A DNA stretch of 64,000 bases, taken from positions 15,012-79,011 of the forward strand of contig DASTPP010000238.1 in the NCBI GenBank assembly GCA_035762175.1, written 5' to 3'. Shown here piece after piece: positions 44,276 through 52,496 of this stretch; position 1 is the stretch's first letter, and each line of letters begins with the position of its first letter. The notes under the pieces were generated by a model. It did no database searches, was not told the DNA's origin, and saw nothing but the letters and a program-made list of their open reading frames with translations. Made by a program: the position numbers and the translations under genes. The DNA comes from DASTPP01 sp035762175 (GTDB taxonomy: Bacteria; Myxococcota_A; Polyangia; Polyangiales; Polyangiaceae).

Positions 44276-45048
44276 GGCGGGGCGGCCACGCGCTCGTCAC
44301 GGGCGCGGCGGGCGCCATCGGCGGGGCGATCGCGGCCGAGCTGCGGGCGCGCGACGCGGCCGCGCGGCTCTCGCTCGTCGACCTCGACGAGGCCGGGGCG
44401 CGGCGGCAGGCCGAGGCGCTCGGCGGCGACGCCGCGCCCTTCCGCTGGGACTTGTCCGCCCCCGCCGAGCTCGACGCGCACCTCGCGCGCCTCGGGGCCG
44501 AGCGCGGCGGGGTCGATCTGCTCGTCAACTGCGCCGGCCTGATGGAGGTCCGCTCGCTCGCCGCCACGCCCTGGTCGCTCGCCGAGCGCCTCCTGCGCAT
44601 CGACCTCGAGAGCCCGCTCAAGCTGATGGCGGCGCTCGTGCCGGGCATGGTCGAGCGCGGCTCGGGCGCCGTCGTCAACGTGGCGAGCATGGCGGGCGTG
44701 ACGCCGCTGCGCGGCTGCTCGTACTACGGCGCCGCCAAGGCCGGGCTCGCCATGGCGTCCGAGATCGCGCACCTCGAGCTCGGGCCGCGCGGCGTGCGGG
44801 TCGTCACCGTGTACCCGGGCCCGGTGCGTTCGGCCCTCGAGCGCCGCGCCCGCGGGCAGTACGTCGACTCGCCCTGGTCGCGCTTCGTGCCCGCGGGCGA
44901 CCCTTCGGCGCTCGCGCGGCGCGTCGTCGACGCCTGCGAGCGGGGCGCGCCGCGCGTCGTCTACCCGGGCTTTTACGACCTGGCGAGCCGCTTCCCGACC
45001 TGGGCGTCGCGGGCGGCGCGCGCGCTCTGCCCGCCGCCGCGCGACTGA
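44272..45048 (+). CDS. Short-chain dehydrogenase/reductase
   Basis: A 258-residue classical SDR. The cofactor motif ALVTGAAGAIGGAIA (TGx3GxG) and an acidic residue after strand 2 (LVDLDEAG) favour NAD(H). The structural NAG-like motif is LLVNCAGLMEV, and the catalytic Ser-Tyr-Lys are in NVASMAGV and CSYYGAAKAGLA. It oxidises or reduces an unknown alcohol/ketone. GTG 44272 overlaps the previous stop (GTGA). Third gene of the TetR operon. Its 3' end (from 45005) is partly duplicated downstream of the stop. Confidence 0.93.
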   Translation: MRRGGHALVTGAAGAIGGAIAAELRARDAAARLSLVDLDEAGARRQAEALGGDAAPFRWDLSAPAELDAHLARLGAERGGVDLLVNCAGLMEVRSLAATPWSLAERLLRIDLESPLKLMAALVPGMVERGSGAVVNVASMAGVTPLRGCSYYGAAKAGLAMASEIAHLELGPRGVRVVTVYPGPVRSALERRARGQYVDSPWSRFVPAGDPSALARRVVDACERGAPRVVYPGFYDLASRFPTWASRAARALCPPPRD

Positions 45049-45160
45049 GCCTCGCGGGCGGCGCGCGCTCTGCCCGCCGCTGCGCCCGTGAGCCGCGCGC
45101 CCGCCGAGGCCGCCCGCCGCGCGCGTGAGCCGCGCGCCCCCCGAGGCCGCCCGCCGCGCG
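45005..45160. repeat. Duplicated SDR 3' end plus 37-bp tandem repeat
   Basis: The last ~40 bases of the SDR gene (CGGGCGGCGCGCGCTCTGCC block) recur just after its stop at 45052-45084. Next come two 37-bp units starting GTGAGCCGCGCGCC at 45088 and 45125. These make short open frames that all begin MSRAP; they are not considered genes. Confidence 0.7.
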
Positions 45161-45313
45161 GCGGGGCGGGCCCCGCGTCGGGCCGGCCAGCCCTCGAGGT
45201 CGACGTCGAGCGCCTCGCCCGGGCCGCCGAGGGGGCGCGCCGGGCGGGGTCGGCCGCCGCGGCGGCGGCGGCAGTGGTGCGAAGGGCCCCGAGCGCGTAG
45301 GGTTAGGGTCGAG

Positions 45314-45808
45314 ATGAGTGACGAGTCGCAGAGCCCCCCCGGCGGGGGCAGGCACGGGGGGCCCGAGCACGCCTCGCCCTACCCGCTCAGCCGGCTCGCG
45401 CCGCGCTTCGACCTGGTCGACGCGGCGCGCGAGATTCAACAGGCCGACACGCTGCTCGGCGCCGTGGTGGGCAACAAGCTCTCGCTCATCGCCGACCAGA
45501 TCAGGGCGCTGCAGGCGCAGGCGCGGGCGGTGGTCGAAGAGGCGCGCGAGAGCAGCGATCTGCACCGCGTCGAGTGCCGCTTTCAGAAGGCCGCGGGCGG
45601 CATCTATCACCTCTACCGCCGGCCGGACGGCAAGCGGTACTTCTCGCTGCTCTCGCTCGACGACTGGGGGGGCTCGCCCCCGCACGCCTTCGAGGGCTCG
45701 TTCCGGCTCGAGGCTGACATGTCGTTCACGCCCGTCGAGCGGCTCGCCGAGCGCTCCGAGAAAGAAGAGATCGTGCGCCTCTTGACCGAGGGCCTCGGCG
45801 GGCGCTGA
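45314..45808 (+). CDS. DUF2452 family protein
   Basis: A 164-residue protein of the DUF2452 family (related to human C1orf50, function unknown). Diagnostic parts are YPLSRLAPRFDLVDAAREIQ, then VVGNKLSLIADQIRALQAQA, CRFQKAAGGIYHLYRR and YFSLLSLDDWGG. It is cytoplasmic and helical with one small sheet. ATG 45314 follows GGGTCGAG. It stands alone between the SDR operon and the MscS gene. Confidence 0.88.
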   Translation: MSDESQSPPGGGRHGGPEHASPYPLSRLAPRFDLVDAAREIQQADTLLGAVVGNKLSLIADQIRALQAQARAVVEEARESSDLHRVECRFQKAAGGIYHLYRRPDGKRYFSLLSLDDWGGSPPHAFEGSFRLEADMSFTPVERLAERSEKEEIVRLLTEGLGGR

Positions 45809-46000
45809 GCCGGGCCCCCAGCGCGGGTGCGGTCCTATCTCCTTGCGCGTGCCGGGCCCGGGCCGAGGGGGCGCGACGGGGCCGCGCCGAGGGGGCGCGA
45901 CGGCCGGTCGGGGGCCTTGCCGTGCCGGGCTCGCGCGGGCATGAGGGGCGCCTCGAGCGCCGACGCCGGCGCAGACCCGACCCCGCGCGAGGTACGGCCG

Positions 46001-46807
46001 ATGAATCTCAGCCCCCAGTCGATCGAGACGTTTCTGACCGTCAGCCTCCTGCCCCTGCTCATGAACCTCGCCCTGAAGGCGGCGGCCGCCGTGGGGCTCT
46101 GGCTCGTCGGCCGCTGGATCGTGCGCCTGTCGCTGCGGGGCCTCGACCGCCTCCTCGAGGCCCGGGGCATCGAGCCGACGCTGCGGCGCTACGTGTCCTC
46201 GGCGCTCTCGGTGCTGCTGACGGCGACGCTCGCCATCGCGATCTTCGGCTTCCTCGGCGTGCAGACCGCCACCTTCGCCGCGCTGCTCGCGGGCGCCGGC
46301 CTCGCCATCGGCACCGCCTGGGGCGATCTGCTCAAGAACTTCGCGGCCGGCATCTTCTTGCTGATGATGCGGCCCTACCGGGTGGGCGACCTCGTCACCG
46401 TCGGCGGCGTCAATGGCTCCGTCGAAGAGGTGGGGGTCTTCACGACGATCGTCAACGTGGGCGACAACGTGCGCGCCTTCGTCGGCAATGCCAAGGTGTT
46501 CTCGGACAACATCTTGAACCACTCGGCGTACCCGAACCGTCGCGCCGAGCTCAAGGTGCAGCTCGGCCACGGCGCCGACCTGGCGCGCGTCACGTCCGCG
46601 CTCGCCGAGCGGCTCGCGTCGATGCCGCACGTGCTCGCGAAGCCCGCCCCCGAGGTCGCGCTCGTCGAGCTGAACGCCACCGGGCCGGTGCTGGCCATGC
46701 GCCTGTCGGTGCCCGCCGAGCACGCCCTCGCCGCGCAGAACGAGGCCTTCCGGATGGCGCGCGGCCTGCTCGGCCCCGACGACCTGCCCGCGCCCCGCCC
46801 GCACTGA
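46001..46807 (+). CDS. Small-conductance mechanosensitive channel (MscS)
   Basis: A 268-residue MscS-type channel that opens under membrane tension to release solutes. Three transmembrane helices are visible: LLPLLMNLALKAAAAVGLWL, LLTATLAIAIFGFLGV and the pore helix TM3 with the Gly/Ala pattern FAALLAGAGLAIGTAWGDLL. Next come the family signature FLLMMRPYRVGDLVTVGGVN and the beta domain (VGVFTTIVNVGDN, then FSDNILNHSAYPNRR). The length is that of minimal E. coli-like MscS. ATG 46001 is preferred over a Arg-rich in-frame extension beginning further upstream. Confidence 0.94.
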   Translation: MNLSPQSIETFLTVSLLPLLMNLALKAAAAVGLWLVGRWIVRLSLRGLDRLLEARGIEPTLRRYVSSALSVLLTATLAIAIFGFLGVQTATFAALLAGAGLAIGTAWGDLLKNFAAGIFLLMMRPYRVGDLVTVGGVNGSVEEVGVFTTIVNVGDNVRAFVGNAKVFSDNILNHSAYPNRRAELKVQLGHGADLARVTSALAERLASMPHVLAKPAPEVALVELNATGPVLAMRLSVPAEHALAAQNEAFRMARGLLGPDDLPAPRPH

Positions 46808-46818
46808 CGCCTCGGGCC

Positions 46819-46900
46819 ACGCGCCCGGCTCGGGGGCTCAGGGCGCGACGCGCCCGGCTCGGGCGCTCAGGGCGACGCGCCCGGCTCGGGCGTCATGGGC
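46819..46900. repeat. Three tandem ACGCGCCCGGCTCGGG units at GH1 3' end
   Basis: Units start at 46819, 46848 and 46875 (29 and 27 bp), each followed by a GCTCAGGGC-like block; the middle one carries the true GH1 stop (TCA at 46867-46869). Another case of stop-codon duplication between convergent genes. Confidence 0.75.
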
Positions 46901-48624
46901 CCGAGCCCGCCGTAGGTGGCCCGCTGCGCCGGGGTCAGCCGGCGCTCGCCCGCGATGGCGGTGAGCAGCGCCGAGCCCTCGGTCGGCGCGCGGGCGTAGG
47001 TGGCGCGGTCGACCGAGTAGAGGCCGAAGCGGGGGCCGAAGCCGAGCGCCCACTCGAAGTTGTCGACCAAGCTCCAGTGGAAGTAGCCGCGCACGTCGAC
47101 GCCCTCGTCGCGCGCCCGCGCGATCTGCTCGAGCGAGCGGACGACGTGCTCGGCCCGGCGCCGCTCGACCGTGGTGGCGATGCCCGACTCGGTCACGGTC
47201 AGCGGCAGGTCGGGCCAGCGCCCGGAGAAGTCGCGCAGGATGTCGTAGATGCCCGGCTCGTAGTACTCGTAGCCCATCGCCGGCACGAAGTGCGTCGGGT
47301 CGGAGGGCGGCAAGCAGGCGCCCGCGTCGAAGGCCTCGAAGCAGGCGACGAGGTTGAGCGTGGGGAAGATGGGCGGCTGGGCCGAGACGCCGGCGCGGAA
47401 GTAGTACTGCACGCCCAGCCAGTCGAGCGCGTCTTGCCACTCGGGGTGCGGCTCGGTCGGGCTGCCGTCGAGCTCGGGGTCGAAGCCGCCTTGGCGCAGC
47501 GCCTCGACGAAGAAGTAGTGGTAGAAGTAGCTCAGGCGCGCCGCGGCGGCGACGTCGGCCGGGTCGAGGCTCGGCGCGTTGTTGCGCGCCGGCGCCCAGG
47601 TGGCGACCGAGAGCGTGAAGCCGACGTTGGCCGCGACGCCGTCGCCGTCGGCGTCGACGGTGTCGGCCTCCTTGATGGCGCGGTAGACGGCCACGTGCGC
47701 GTCGATATAGTTACGAAGCACGCGCAAGAAGGGCCCGAGGTCGGCGGCGACGGCGAGCTGCTTCCCGGGCGGGAAGGAGCCCAGCCCGTAGCTCGCCAGC
47801 AGGTAGTTGATGGGCTCGTTGAGCGTGGCCCAGTCGTCGACGTACTTGCCGTAGCGCGCGGCGAGCAGGCGGGCGTGCTCGGCGAGCTCTTCGACGACGA
47901 GCGGGCCGCCCTCGGGGTGGTCCCAGCCGCAGAGGTTCTGGTCGCCGGGGCCGCCCGGGCAGGCGGGCGCGCGCGGGTCGTCGACCCAGACCGGGCTCGC
48001 GAAGTGGTGCACCGTGAGCACGGGCCGAATGCCGCGGGCGGCGAGGGCCTCGAAGACCGCGTCGTAGTGCGCGAGCGCCTCGTCGTTGACCTGGTCGCGC
48101 GCGGGCTCGACGCGGGCCCATTCGACGCTGAAGCGGTAGGCGTCGAGGTTGAGGTCGGCGACGAGCCCGACGTCGTCGAGCGCCTTCGAGTAGCCGCGCA
48201 CCGCCTCGCCGACGAAGGCCTCGCCCCGGCCGAGCCCCTCGGGCGGCGGCGCCGTCCAAACGTGCCAGTCGGTCGAGGTGTTCTGGTCTTCGATCTGCGT
48301 CGCGGCCGTCGCCGCGCCGAAGGTGAAGCGGCCCTTGCCCGCGTCGGTCGCGAGCGGCCCCGGCACGCCGAAGGTGATCTCGGCCTCGCCCGGCGCGCCG
48401 CCCCCGCCCTGCGCGCCCTGCGCGCCCTGGGCACCCTGCGCCCCCGGCGCGCCCGCCATGCCCGCCGCGCCGCCGCCCCCGCCGGGCGGCGCGGGGCCAT
48501 CAAGCGAGCCGCCCTCGCAGGCCGTGCCGAGGGCGGCGAGGCCAGCGAGGGCGCCGAGGGCGCCGAAGAGGGCGAGCGTTGTGCGGAGGGCCGGCCGCCG
48601 CCCGGGGCGAGGTGCGGTCATCAT
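46867..48624 (-). CDS. GH1 family beta-glycosidase, lipoprotein
   Basis: A 585-residue exported glycoside hydrolase family 1 enzyme cleaving beta-linked glucosides or galactosides. The signal peptide has lipobox LGTAC, then a short collagen-like Gly-x-y linker (GAPGAQGAQGAQGAQGG) and the barrel starting FTFGAATAATQIED. The acid/base glutamate is in WATLNEPIN, the nucleophile in LTVTESGIA, and the signature GYFHWSLVDNFEWALGF is intact. Most GH1 enzymes are cytoplasmic; an outer-surface lipoprotein form fits polymer feeding. Two adjacent ATG codons at 48624 and 48621 can start it. A 31-bp repeat block lies just upstream. Confidence 0.92.
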   Translation of the reverse strand: MMTAPRPGRRPALRTTLALFGALGALAGLAALGTACEGGSLDGPAPPGGGGGAAGMAGAPGAQGAQGAQGAQGGGGAPGEAEITFGVPGPLATDAGKGRFTFGAATAATQIEDQNTSTDWHVWTAPPPEGLGRGEAFVGEAVRGYSKALDDVGLVADLNLDAYRFSVEWARVEPARDQVNDEALAHYDAVFEALAARGIRPVLTVHHFASPVWVDDPRAPACPGGPGDQNLCGWDHPEGGPLVVEELAEHARLLAARYGKYVDDWATLNEPINYLLASYGLGSFPPGKQLAVAADLGPFLRVLRNYIDAHVAVYRAIKEADTVDADGDGVAANVGFTLSVATWAPARNNAPSLDPADVAAAARLSYFYHYFFVEALRQGGFDPELDGSPTEPHPEWQDALDWLGVQYYFRAGVSAQPPIFPTLNLVACFEAFDAGACLPPSDPTHFVPAMGYEYYEPGIYDILRDFSGRWPDLPLTVTESGIATTVERRRAEHVVRSLEQIARARDEGVDVRGYFHWSLVDNFEWALGFGPRFGLYSVDRATYARAPTEGSALLTAIAGERRLTPAQRATYGGLGPMTPEPGASP

Positions 48625-48643
48625 GGGGCAACGCTACCACGAG

Positions 48644-48760
48644 CCCCGGCCGTCTCGATCGGGCGCCTCGACCGCCCCGGCCGTCGCCCTCGGGCGCCTC
48701 GACCGCCCCGGCCGTCTCGACCGGGCGCCGGGGCCGTCTCGAAGGGGCGCCCGCCGCCGC
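48644..48760. repeat. Four ~31-bp repeats of CCCCGGCCGTCTCGA-CGGGCGCC
   Basis: Units begin at 48644, 48675, 48706 and about 48729, containing CCGGCCGTC and GGGCGCCTCGAC. They fill the 160-base divergent promoter space between the GH1 gene and the flippase-like gene. Confidence 0.7.
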
Positions 48761-48785
48761 CGTGTGCGCTAGGCTACGGGGCCTC

Positions 48786-49838
48786 ATGCGACGCGAAGCG
48801 CCCTCGAGGGCGCGCCTTCGCCTCTTGGCCGGCGTAGCGTTCTCGCTCGGGCTCTTCGCCTACGCGCTCTCGGGCATGAACCTCCTCGAGGTCGGGCGCC
48901 TCGCCGGCCGCCGGGGGCCGCTGCTCGCCGTGGCCCTGCTGCCGCCGCTCTTGACCCTCGGCGCCGACACGCTCGCCTGGCGGCGCCTGCTCGGCTGCTG
49001 GGGGCACCGCCCGCCCTTCGTGCGCCTCTTGCCCCTGCGCGTCGCCGTCGAGGCGGTGGCGCTGACGGTGCCGGCGGGCACCGTGCTCGGCGAGGGCGTC
49101 AAGCCGGCGCTGCTCGGGGGGCTCTTCCGGGTGCCGGTCGCGCACGCGGTCGCCTCGATCGCGGCGCAGCGCTGGTGGCACATGCGCGCGCACGCCGCGT
49201 TCGTGCTCGCCGCGGGGCTCGTCGGCTACGCGCCCGCGGTCGCCCTCTCGTACGCGATCACCGGCAGCTTCGCCCTCGTGCCCTCGCTCTTCGTCTCGGC
49301 CCTCTCGCCGCTCGCCGTCTCGCTCGGGCTCGAGGCCGCCTGCAGCCGCGGCAGCCTCGGGGCGCGCAGCTTCGCGCTCCTCACCCGGGCGCTGCCCCGG
49401 CGCCTGCGGGCGGCGGTCGAGCGGCGGCGCGAGCACTTCGACGCGACCGACGAGGCCTTCGAGGTCGTCGCCCGCGCGCCCGCCTCGCGCCTGCTACCCG
49501 CGGCGCTCGCGCTCTTCGCCGCCTGGTGCCTCGAGTCGTTCGACAGCTGGGTGACGCTGCGCGCCGTCGGCGCCCCCCTCGACTACCGGCAGGTCGTGGT
49601 GCTCGAGGGGGGCCTCTCGCTCCTGCGCTCGCTCGCCTTTTTCGCCCCCGCCGGCCTCGGCGTGCAAGACCTCGGCTACCTCGAGGGCCTCGACGCCTTC
49701 GGCGTGCCGGCCGCCGCGGCCGCGGCCTTCGTGCTCCTCAAACGGACGAAAGACCTCGCCTGGGCCTCGCTCGGCTACCTGCTCTTGGGCGCCTTGCTGC
49801 GCCGCGCCCGACGCGCCCCGGCGGCCGCGATCGAGGGG
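48786..49838 (+). CDS. Flippase-like (UPF0104/LPG-synthase TM region) membrane protein
   Basis: A polytopic inner-membrane protein of at least 350 residues. There are six to eight hydrophobic helices; motifs of the UPF0104/AglD/MprF transmembrane domain include VAVEAVALTVPAGTVLGEGVKP and LRSLAFFAPAGLGVQDLGYL (the conserved P-x-G-G/D-like turn). Related proteins move lipid-linked substrates across the membrane. ATG 48786. The end given here is where membrane-protein character ceases (RRARRAPAAAIEG). The frame has no stop until 52274 and would cross the whole subtilase gene in another frame, so the authentic stop has been lost by a frameshift or error near 49840-49970. Confidence 0.75.
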
Positions 49839-49971
49839 CGCCTTTTACCCGAGTTCGGCCGTTGCGTTCTCGGCCGGCTCGCCGCAAGGTGTCGCCCCCT
49901 TGGGGCGGGCCGCGCGGTGGCCTTTTCGACGCGCCCCCGCCGCCCCGGCCCCCCCGACCTTCGGAGAGATC

Positions 49972-52224
49972 ATGCTCACGAGACCCAGGCTCCTTGCCTC
50001 CGCCTTCGTTTTCGCCCTGATCGGTTGCCAGGCCTCGTCCGACGAGGGGCTGCGGCCGACGCCCCTCGTGCCGGGCGAGGGCGACGAGGGCGAGGCGCGC
50101 CGGGCGTACATCTCGCTGAACTCGGTGGTCATCGATCGCCGCACGCCCGCCAGGGCGGTGCCCGAGCGGCTGCGCGCGGCCCCCGGCAGCCGGGCCGACG
50201 ACTACGCGCTCGTGAAGTTCCCCGGGCCGATTACGGCGGCCCAGGCCGAGGCGCTGCGGGCCGCGGCCGAGCGCGTCTACACGTACCTGCCGCACGACAC
50301 CTTCCTCGTGAAGATGGCGCCCGAGCGCCGCGCTCCCGCCGCGCTCGCCGCCCTCGGCGCGAGCTTCGCCGGGCCCTACCACCCGGCCTACAAGCTCTCG
50401 CGCTTCGTCGCCGAGGCGGCCGCCGCCGCCCCGGCCGAGCCCGGCGCCGCCCCGGCGCGCATCGTGATGGTCGAAGTCTACCCCGACGCCGACCTCGAAC
50501 GGGTCGCGCGCGACGTCGAGGCGCTCGGCTTCGGGCGCGTGGTCGGGCGGCAGGCGAACCCCTACTTCTCGCGCCTGCGCCTGCTCGTGCCGCCCGCCGA
50601 CGTCGCGCGCGCGGCCGAGCCCATCGCGCAGCTGCCCGACGTGTTCTGGGTCGACGTCGAGGGGCGGCGCTCGCTCTTGAACGACACCTCGATCTGGGTC
50701 GGGCAGTCGGGGGTGAGCGGCGGGCAGGCGACGCCGGTCTTCAACCACGGCATTCACGGCGAGGGGCAGATCGTGGCGGTGCTCGACACCGGCATCGACC
50801 CCGACATGTGCTACTTCCGCGACGCTTCGCTGGGCCAGCCGCCGCGCAATTGCGCCGGCGCCACGGCGGTCGACAACGCCCAGCGCAAGATCGTCGCCGT
50901 CGACTTCTTGCACCAGCCCGAGTGCGCGGGCGGCATCTCGAACGGCGAGTGGGACACGCAGGGCCACGGCACGCACGTCGCCGGCACGGTCGCCGGCGAC
51001 AACCTCGCCAAGCCCATCACCCACGACCCCGGCGACGGCATGGCCCCGGGCGCCAAGCTGGTCATTCAAGACGGCGGCTACGCCCCCGACAACTGCGGCG
51101 ACCTGCCGGGCATCGGCTGCCAGGTCGTCGACCTGAACCCGATCTTTCAGCAGGCCTACGACCAGGGCGCGCGCATTCACACCAACTCGTGGGGCGACAA
51201 CGAGAACGCCCAGGTGCAGAACAACTACTCGGCCGGCAGCCAAGACGTCGACGAGTTCATGTGGAACCACAAAGACTTCTTGATCGTCTTCGCCGCCGGC
51301 AACTCGGGCCCCGGCGAGGGCTCGGTCGGCAGCCCCTCGACGGCCAAGAGCGGCCTGTCGGTCGGCGCGACCCGCCGCGCGGGCCTCGCCGAGCAGATGG
51401 CGGGCTTCTCGAGCTGCGGGTCCACCGACGACGGGCGCCTCAAGCCCGACGTCACCATGCCTGGCTCGAGCATCGTCTCGGCCGGCAACGACTTCAACGC
51501 CGGCACCAACAACTGCGGCACCCAGAGCTCGAGCGGCACCAGCATGGCCGCCCCCGGCGCGGCCGGGCTCGGGGCGCTCGTGCGCCAGTACTACGCCGAC
51601 GGCTTCTACCCTTCGGGCGAAAAGACCCCGGCCGACGCCTTCGCGCCCTCGGCCGCGCTCGTGCGCGCCACGCTCGTGCACTCGGCCCAGGCGATGGCGG
51701 GCGTCGGGCCCGCGCCCTCCGACTGCCAGGGCTTCGGCCGCCTCTTGCTCGACAACGCGCTTTACTTCCCGGCCGACGCGCGGCGCCTCGCGGTCCAAGA
51801 CGGCGACCAGTTCGCGCAGGGCTCGTCGGGCGAGCTGCGCTCGTACACGTACACGGTCGAGGCCGGGCAGCCCTTCAAGGCCACCCTGGCGTGGACCGAC
51901 TTCCCTTCGACGCCCGCGGCGAGCCCGCACCTCGTCAACGATCTCGATCTGCTCGTCACCGGCCCCGACGGCACCCGCCTCGGCAACGGGCTCGCGCCCC
52001 GCGAGCAGCCGACCTCGAAGCAGGCCGACCGGCGCAGCACCCTCGAGCAGGTGACGATCCCGAACCCCGCGCCGGGCCAGTACACCGTCACCGTGCGCTC
52101 GTTCAACGTGCCCTTCGGCCCGCAGCCCTTCGCCGTGGTCGTCTCGGGCAAGCTCGCCGGCCCGATCGGCGGCAAGGCGCCCGCCCCCGAGACCGGGCCG
52201 ACGGCGCCCCCGCCGGTCGAGTGA
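49972..52224 (+). CDS. Subtilisin-like serine protease (S8), lipoprotein
   Basis: A 750-residue exported protease. A short signal peptide ends in lipobox FALIGC. A propeptide-like region runs to about residue 255. The catalytic domain has the Asp in IVAVLDTGIDPD, the His in GHGTHVAGTVAGD, the oxyanion Asn in FAAGNSGPGEG and the Ser in SSSGTSMAAPGAAG, with a Kp-43-like insertion (QGARIHTNSWGDNE). The C-terminal beta-sandwich (FKATLAWTDFPSTP, LDLLVTGPDG, GQYTVTVRSFNVPFG) is the proprotein-convertase-like jelly roll seen in such enzymes. All catalytic residues are present. ATG 49972. Suits extracellular digestion of prey protein. Confidence 0.94.
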   Translation: MLTRPRLLASAFVFALIGCQASSDEGLRPTPLVPGEGDEGEARRAYISLNSVVIDRRTPARAVPERLRAAPGSRADDYALVKFPGPITAAQAEALRAAAERVYTYLPHDTFLVKMAPERRAPAALAALGASFAGPYHPAYKLSRFVAEAAAAAPAEPGAAPARIVMVEVYPDADLERVARDVEALGFGRVVGRQANPYFSRLRLLVPPADVARAAEPIAQLPDVFWVDVEGRRSLLNDTSIWVGQSGVSGGQATPVFNHGIHGEGQIVAVLDTGIDPDMCYFRDASLGQPPRNCAGATAVDNAQRKIVAVDFLHQPECAGGISNGEWDTQGHGTHVAGTVAGDNLAKPITHDPGDGMAPGAKLVIQDGGYAPDNCGDLPGIGCQVVDLNPIFQQAYDQGARIHTNSWGDNENAQVQNNYSAGSQDVDEFMWNHKDFLIVFAAGNSGPGEGSVGSPSTAKSGLSVGATRRAGLAEQMAGFSSCGSTDDGRLKPDVTMPGSSIVSAGNDFNAGTNNCGTQSSSGTSMAAPGAAGLGALVRQYYADGFYPSGEKTPADAFAPSAALVRATLVHSAQAMAGVGPAPSDCQGFGRLLLDNALYFPADARRLAVQDGDQFAQGSSGELRSYTYTVEAGQPFKATLAWTDFPSTPAASPHLVNDLDLLVTGPDGTRLGNGLAPREQPTSKQADRRSTLEQVTIPNPAPGQYTVTVRSFNVPFGPQPFAVVVSGKLAGPIGGKAPAPETGPTAPPPVE

Positions 52225-52244
52225 GAGGCCCCGCGCCGGCGGGG

Positions 52245-52474
52245 CCCCGCACTAAAGTACGGGGCACGGGCTAACCAAGGCGTGCCGCGCGCAGGCGGGC
52301 CGATCCGGCGCGCAAAGTCCGGCCCTCGCTGGGGCCGGACTCCCGCGGGCTCCGCCTTGCCGGGCGAGCCCGCGAACGCGGCTCGCGGCGCGTGAGCCCG
52401 GCCCCAGCGAGGGGCGGGCTTTGCTCTCCGTTCGAGCGGGTTACGCCCTGCCCCGCACTTCAGTGCGGGGCCCG
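52245..52474. repeat. Nested palindromic intergenic element
   Basis: Between the subtilase and the dehydratase lie two copies of a CCCCGCACT-NN-AGTGCGGGG palindrome (near 52247-52266 with one mismatch, and 52453-52473). Between them is a longer inverted repeat, CCCTCGCTGGGGCCGG at about 52324 against CCGGCCCCAGCGAGGG at about 52400, with further CG-rich pairing inside. The block can fold as a multi-branched hairpin and may end transcription of both convergent genes. Confidence 0.75.
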
Positions 52475-52496
52475 CCGGGCCGAACGCTCGCCGCCT

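Noticed and set aside
45088..45300. Two short open frames both beginning MSRAP
   Set aside because: They arise from a 37-bp tandem repeat carrying GTG and are compositionally Ala/Arg filler.
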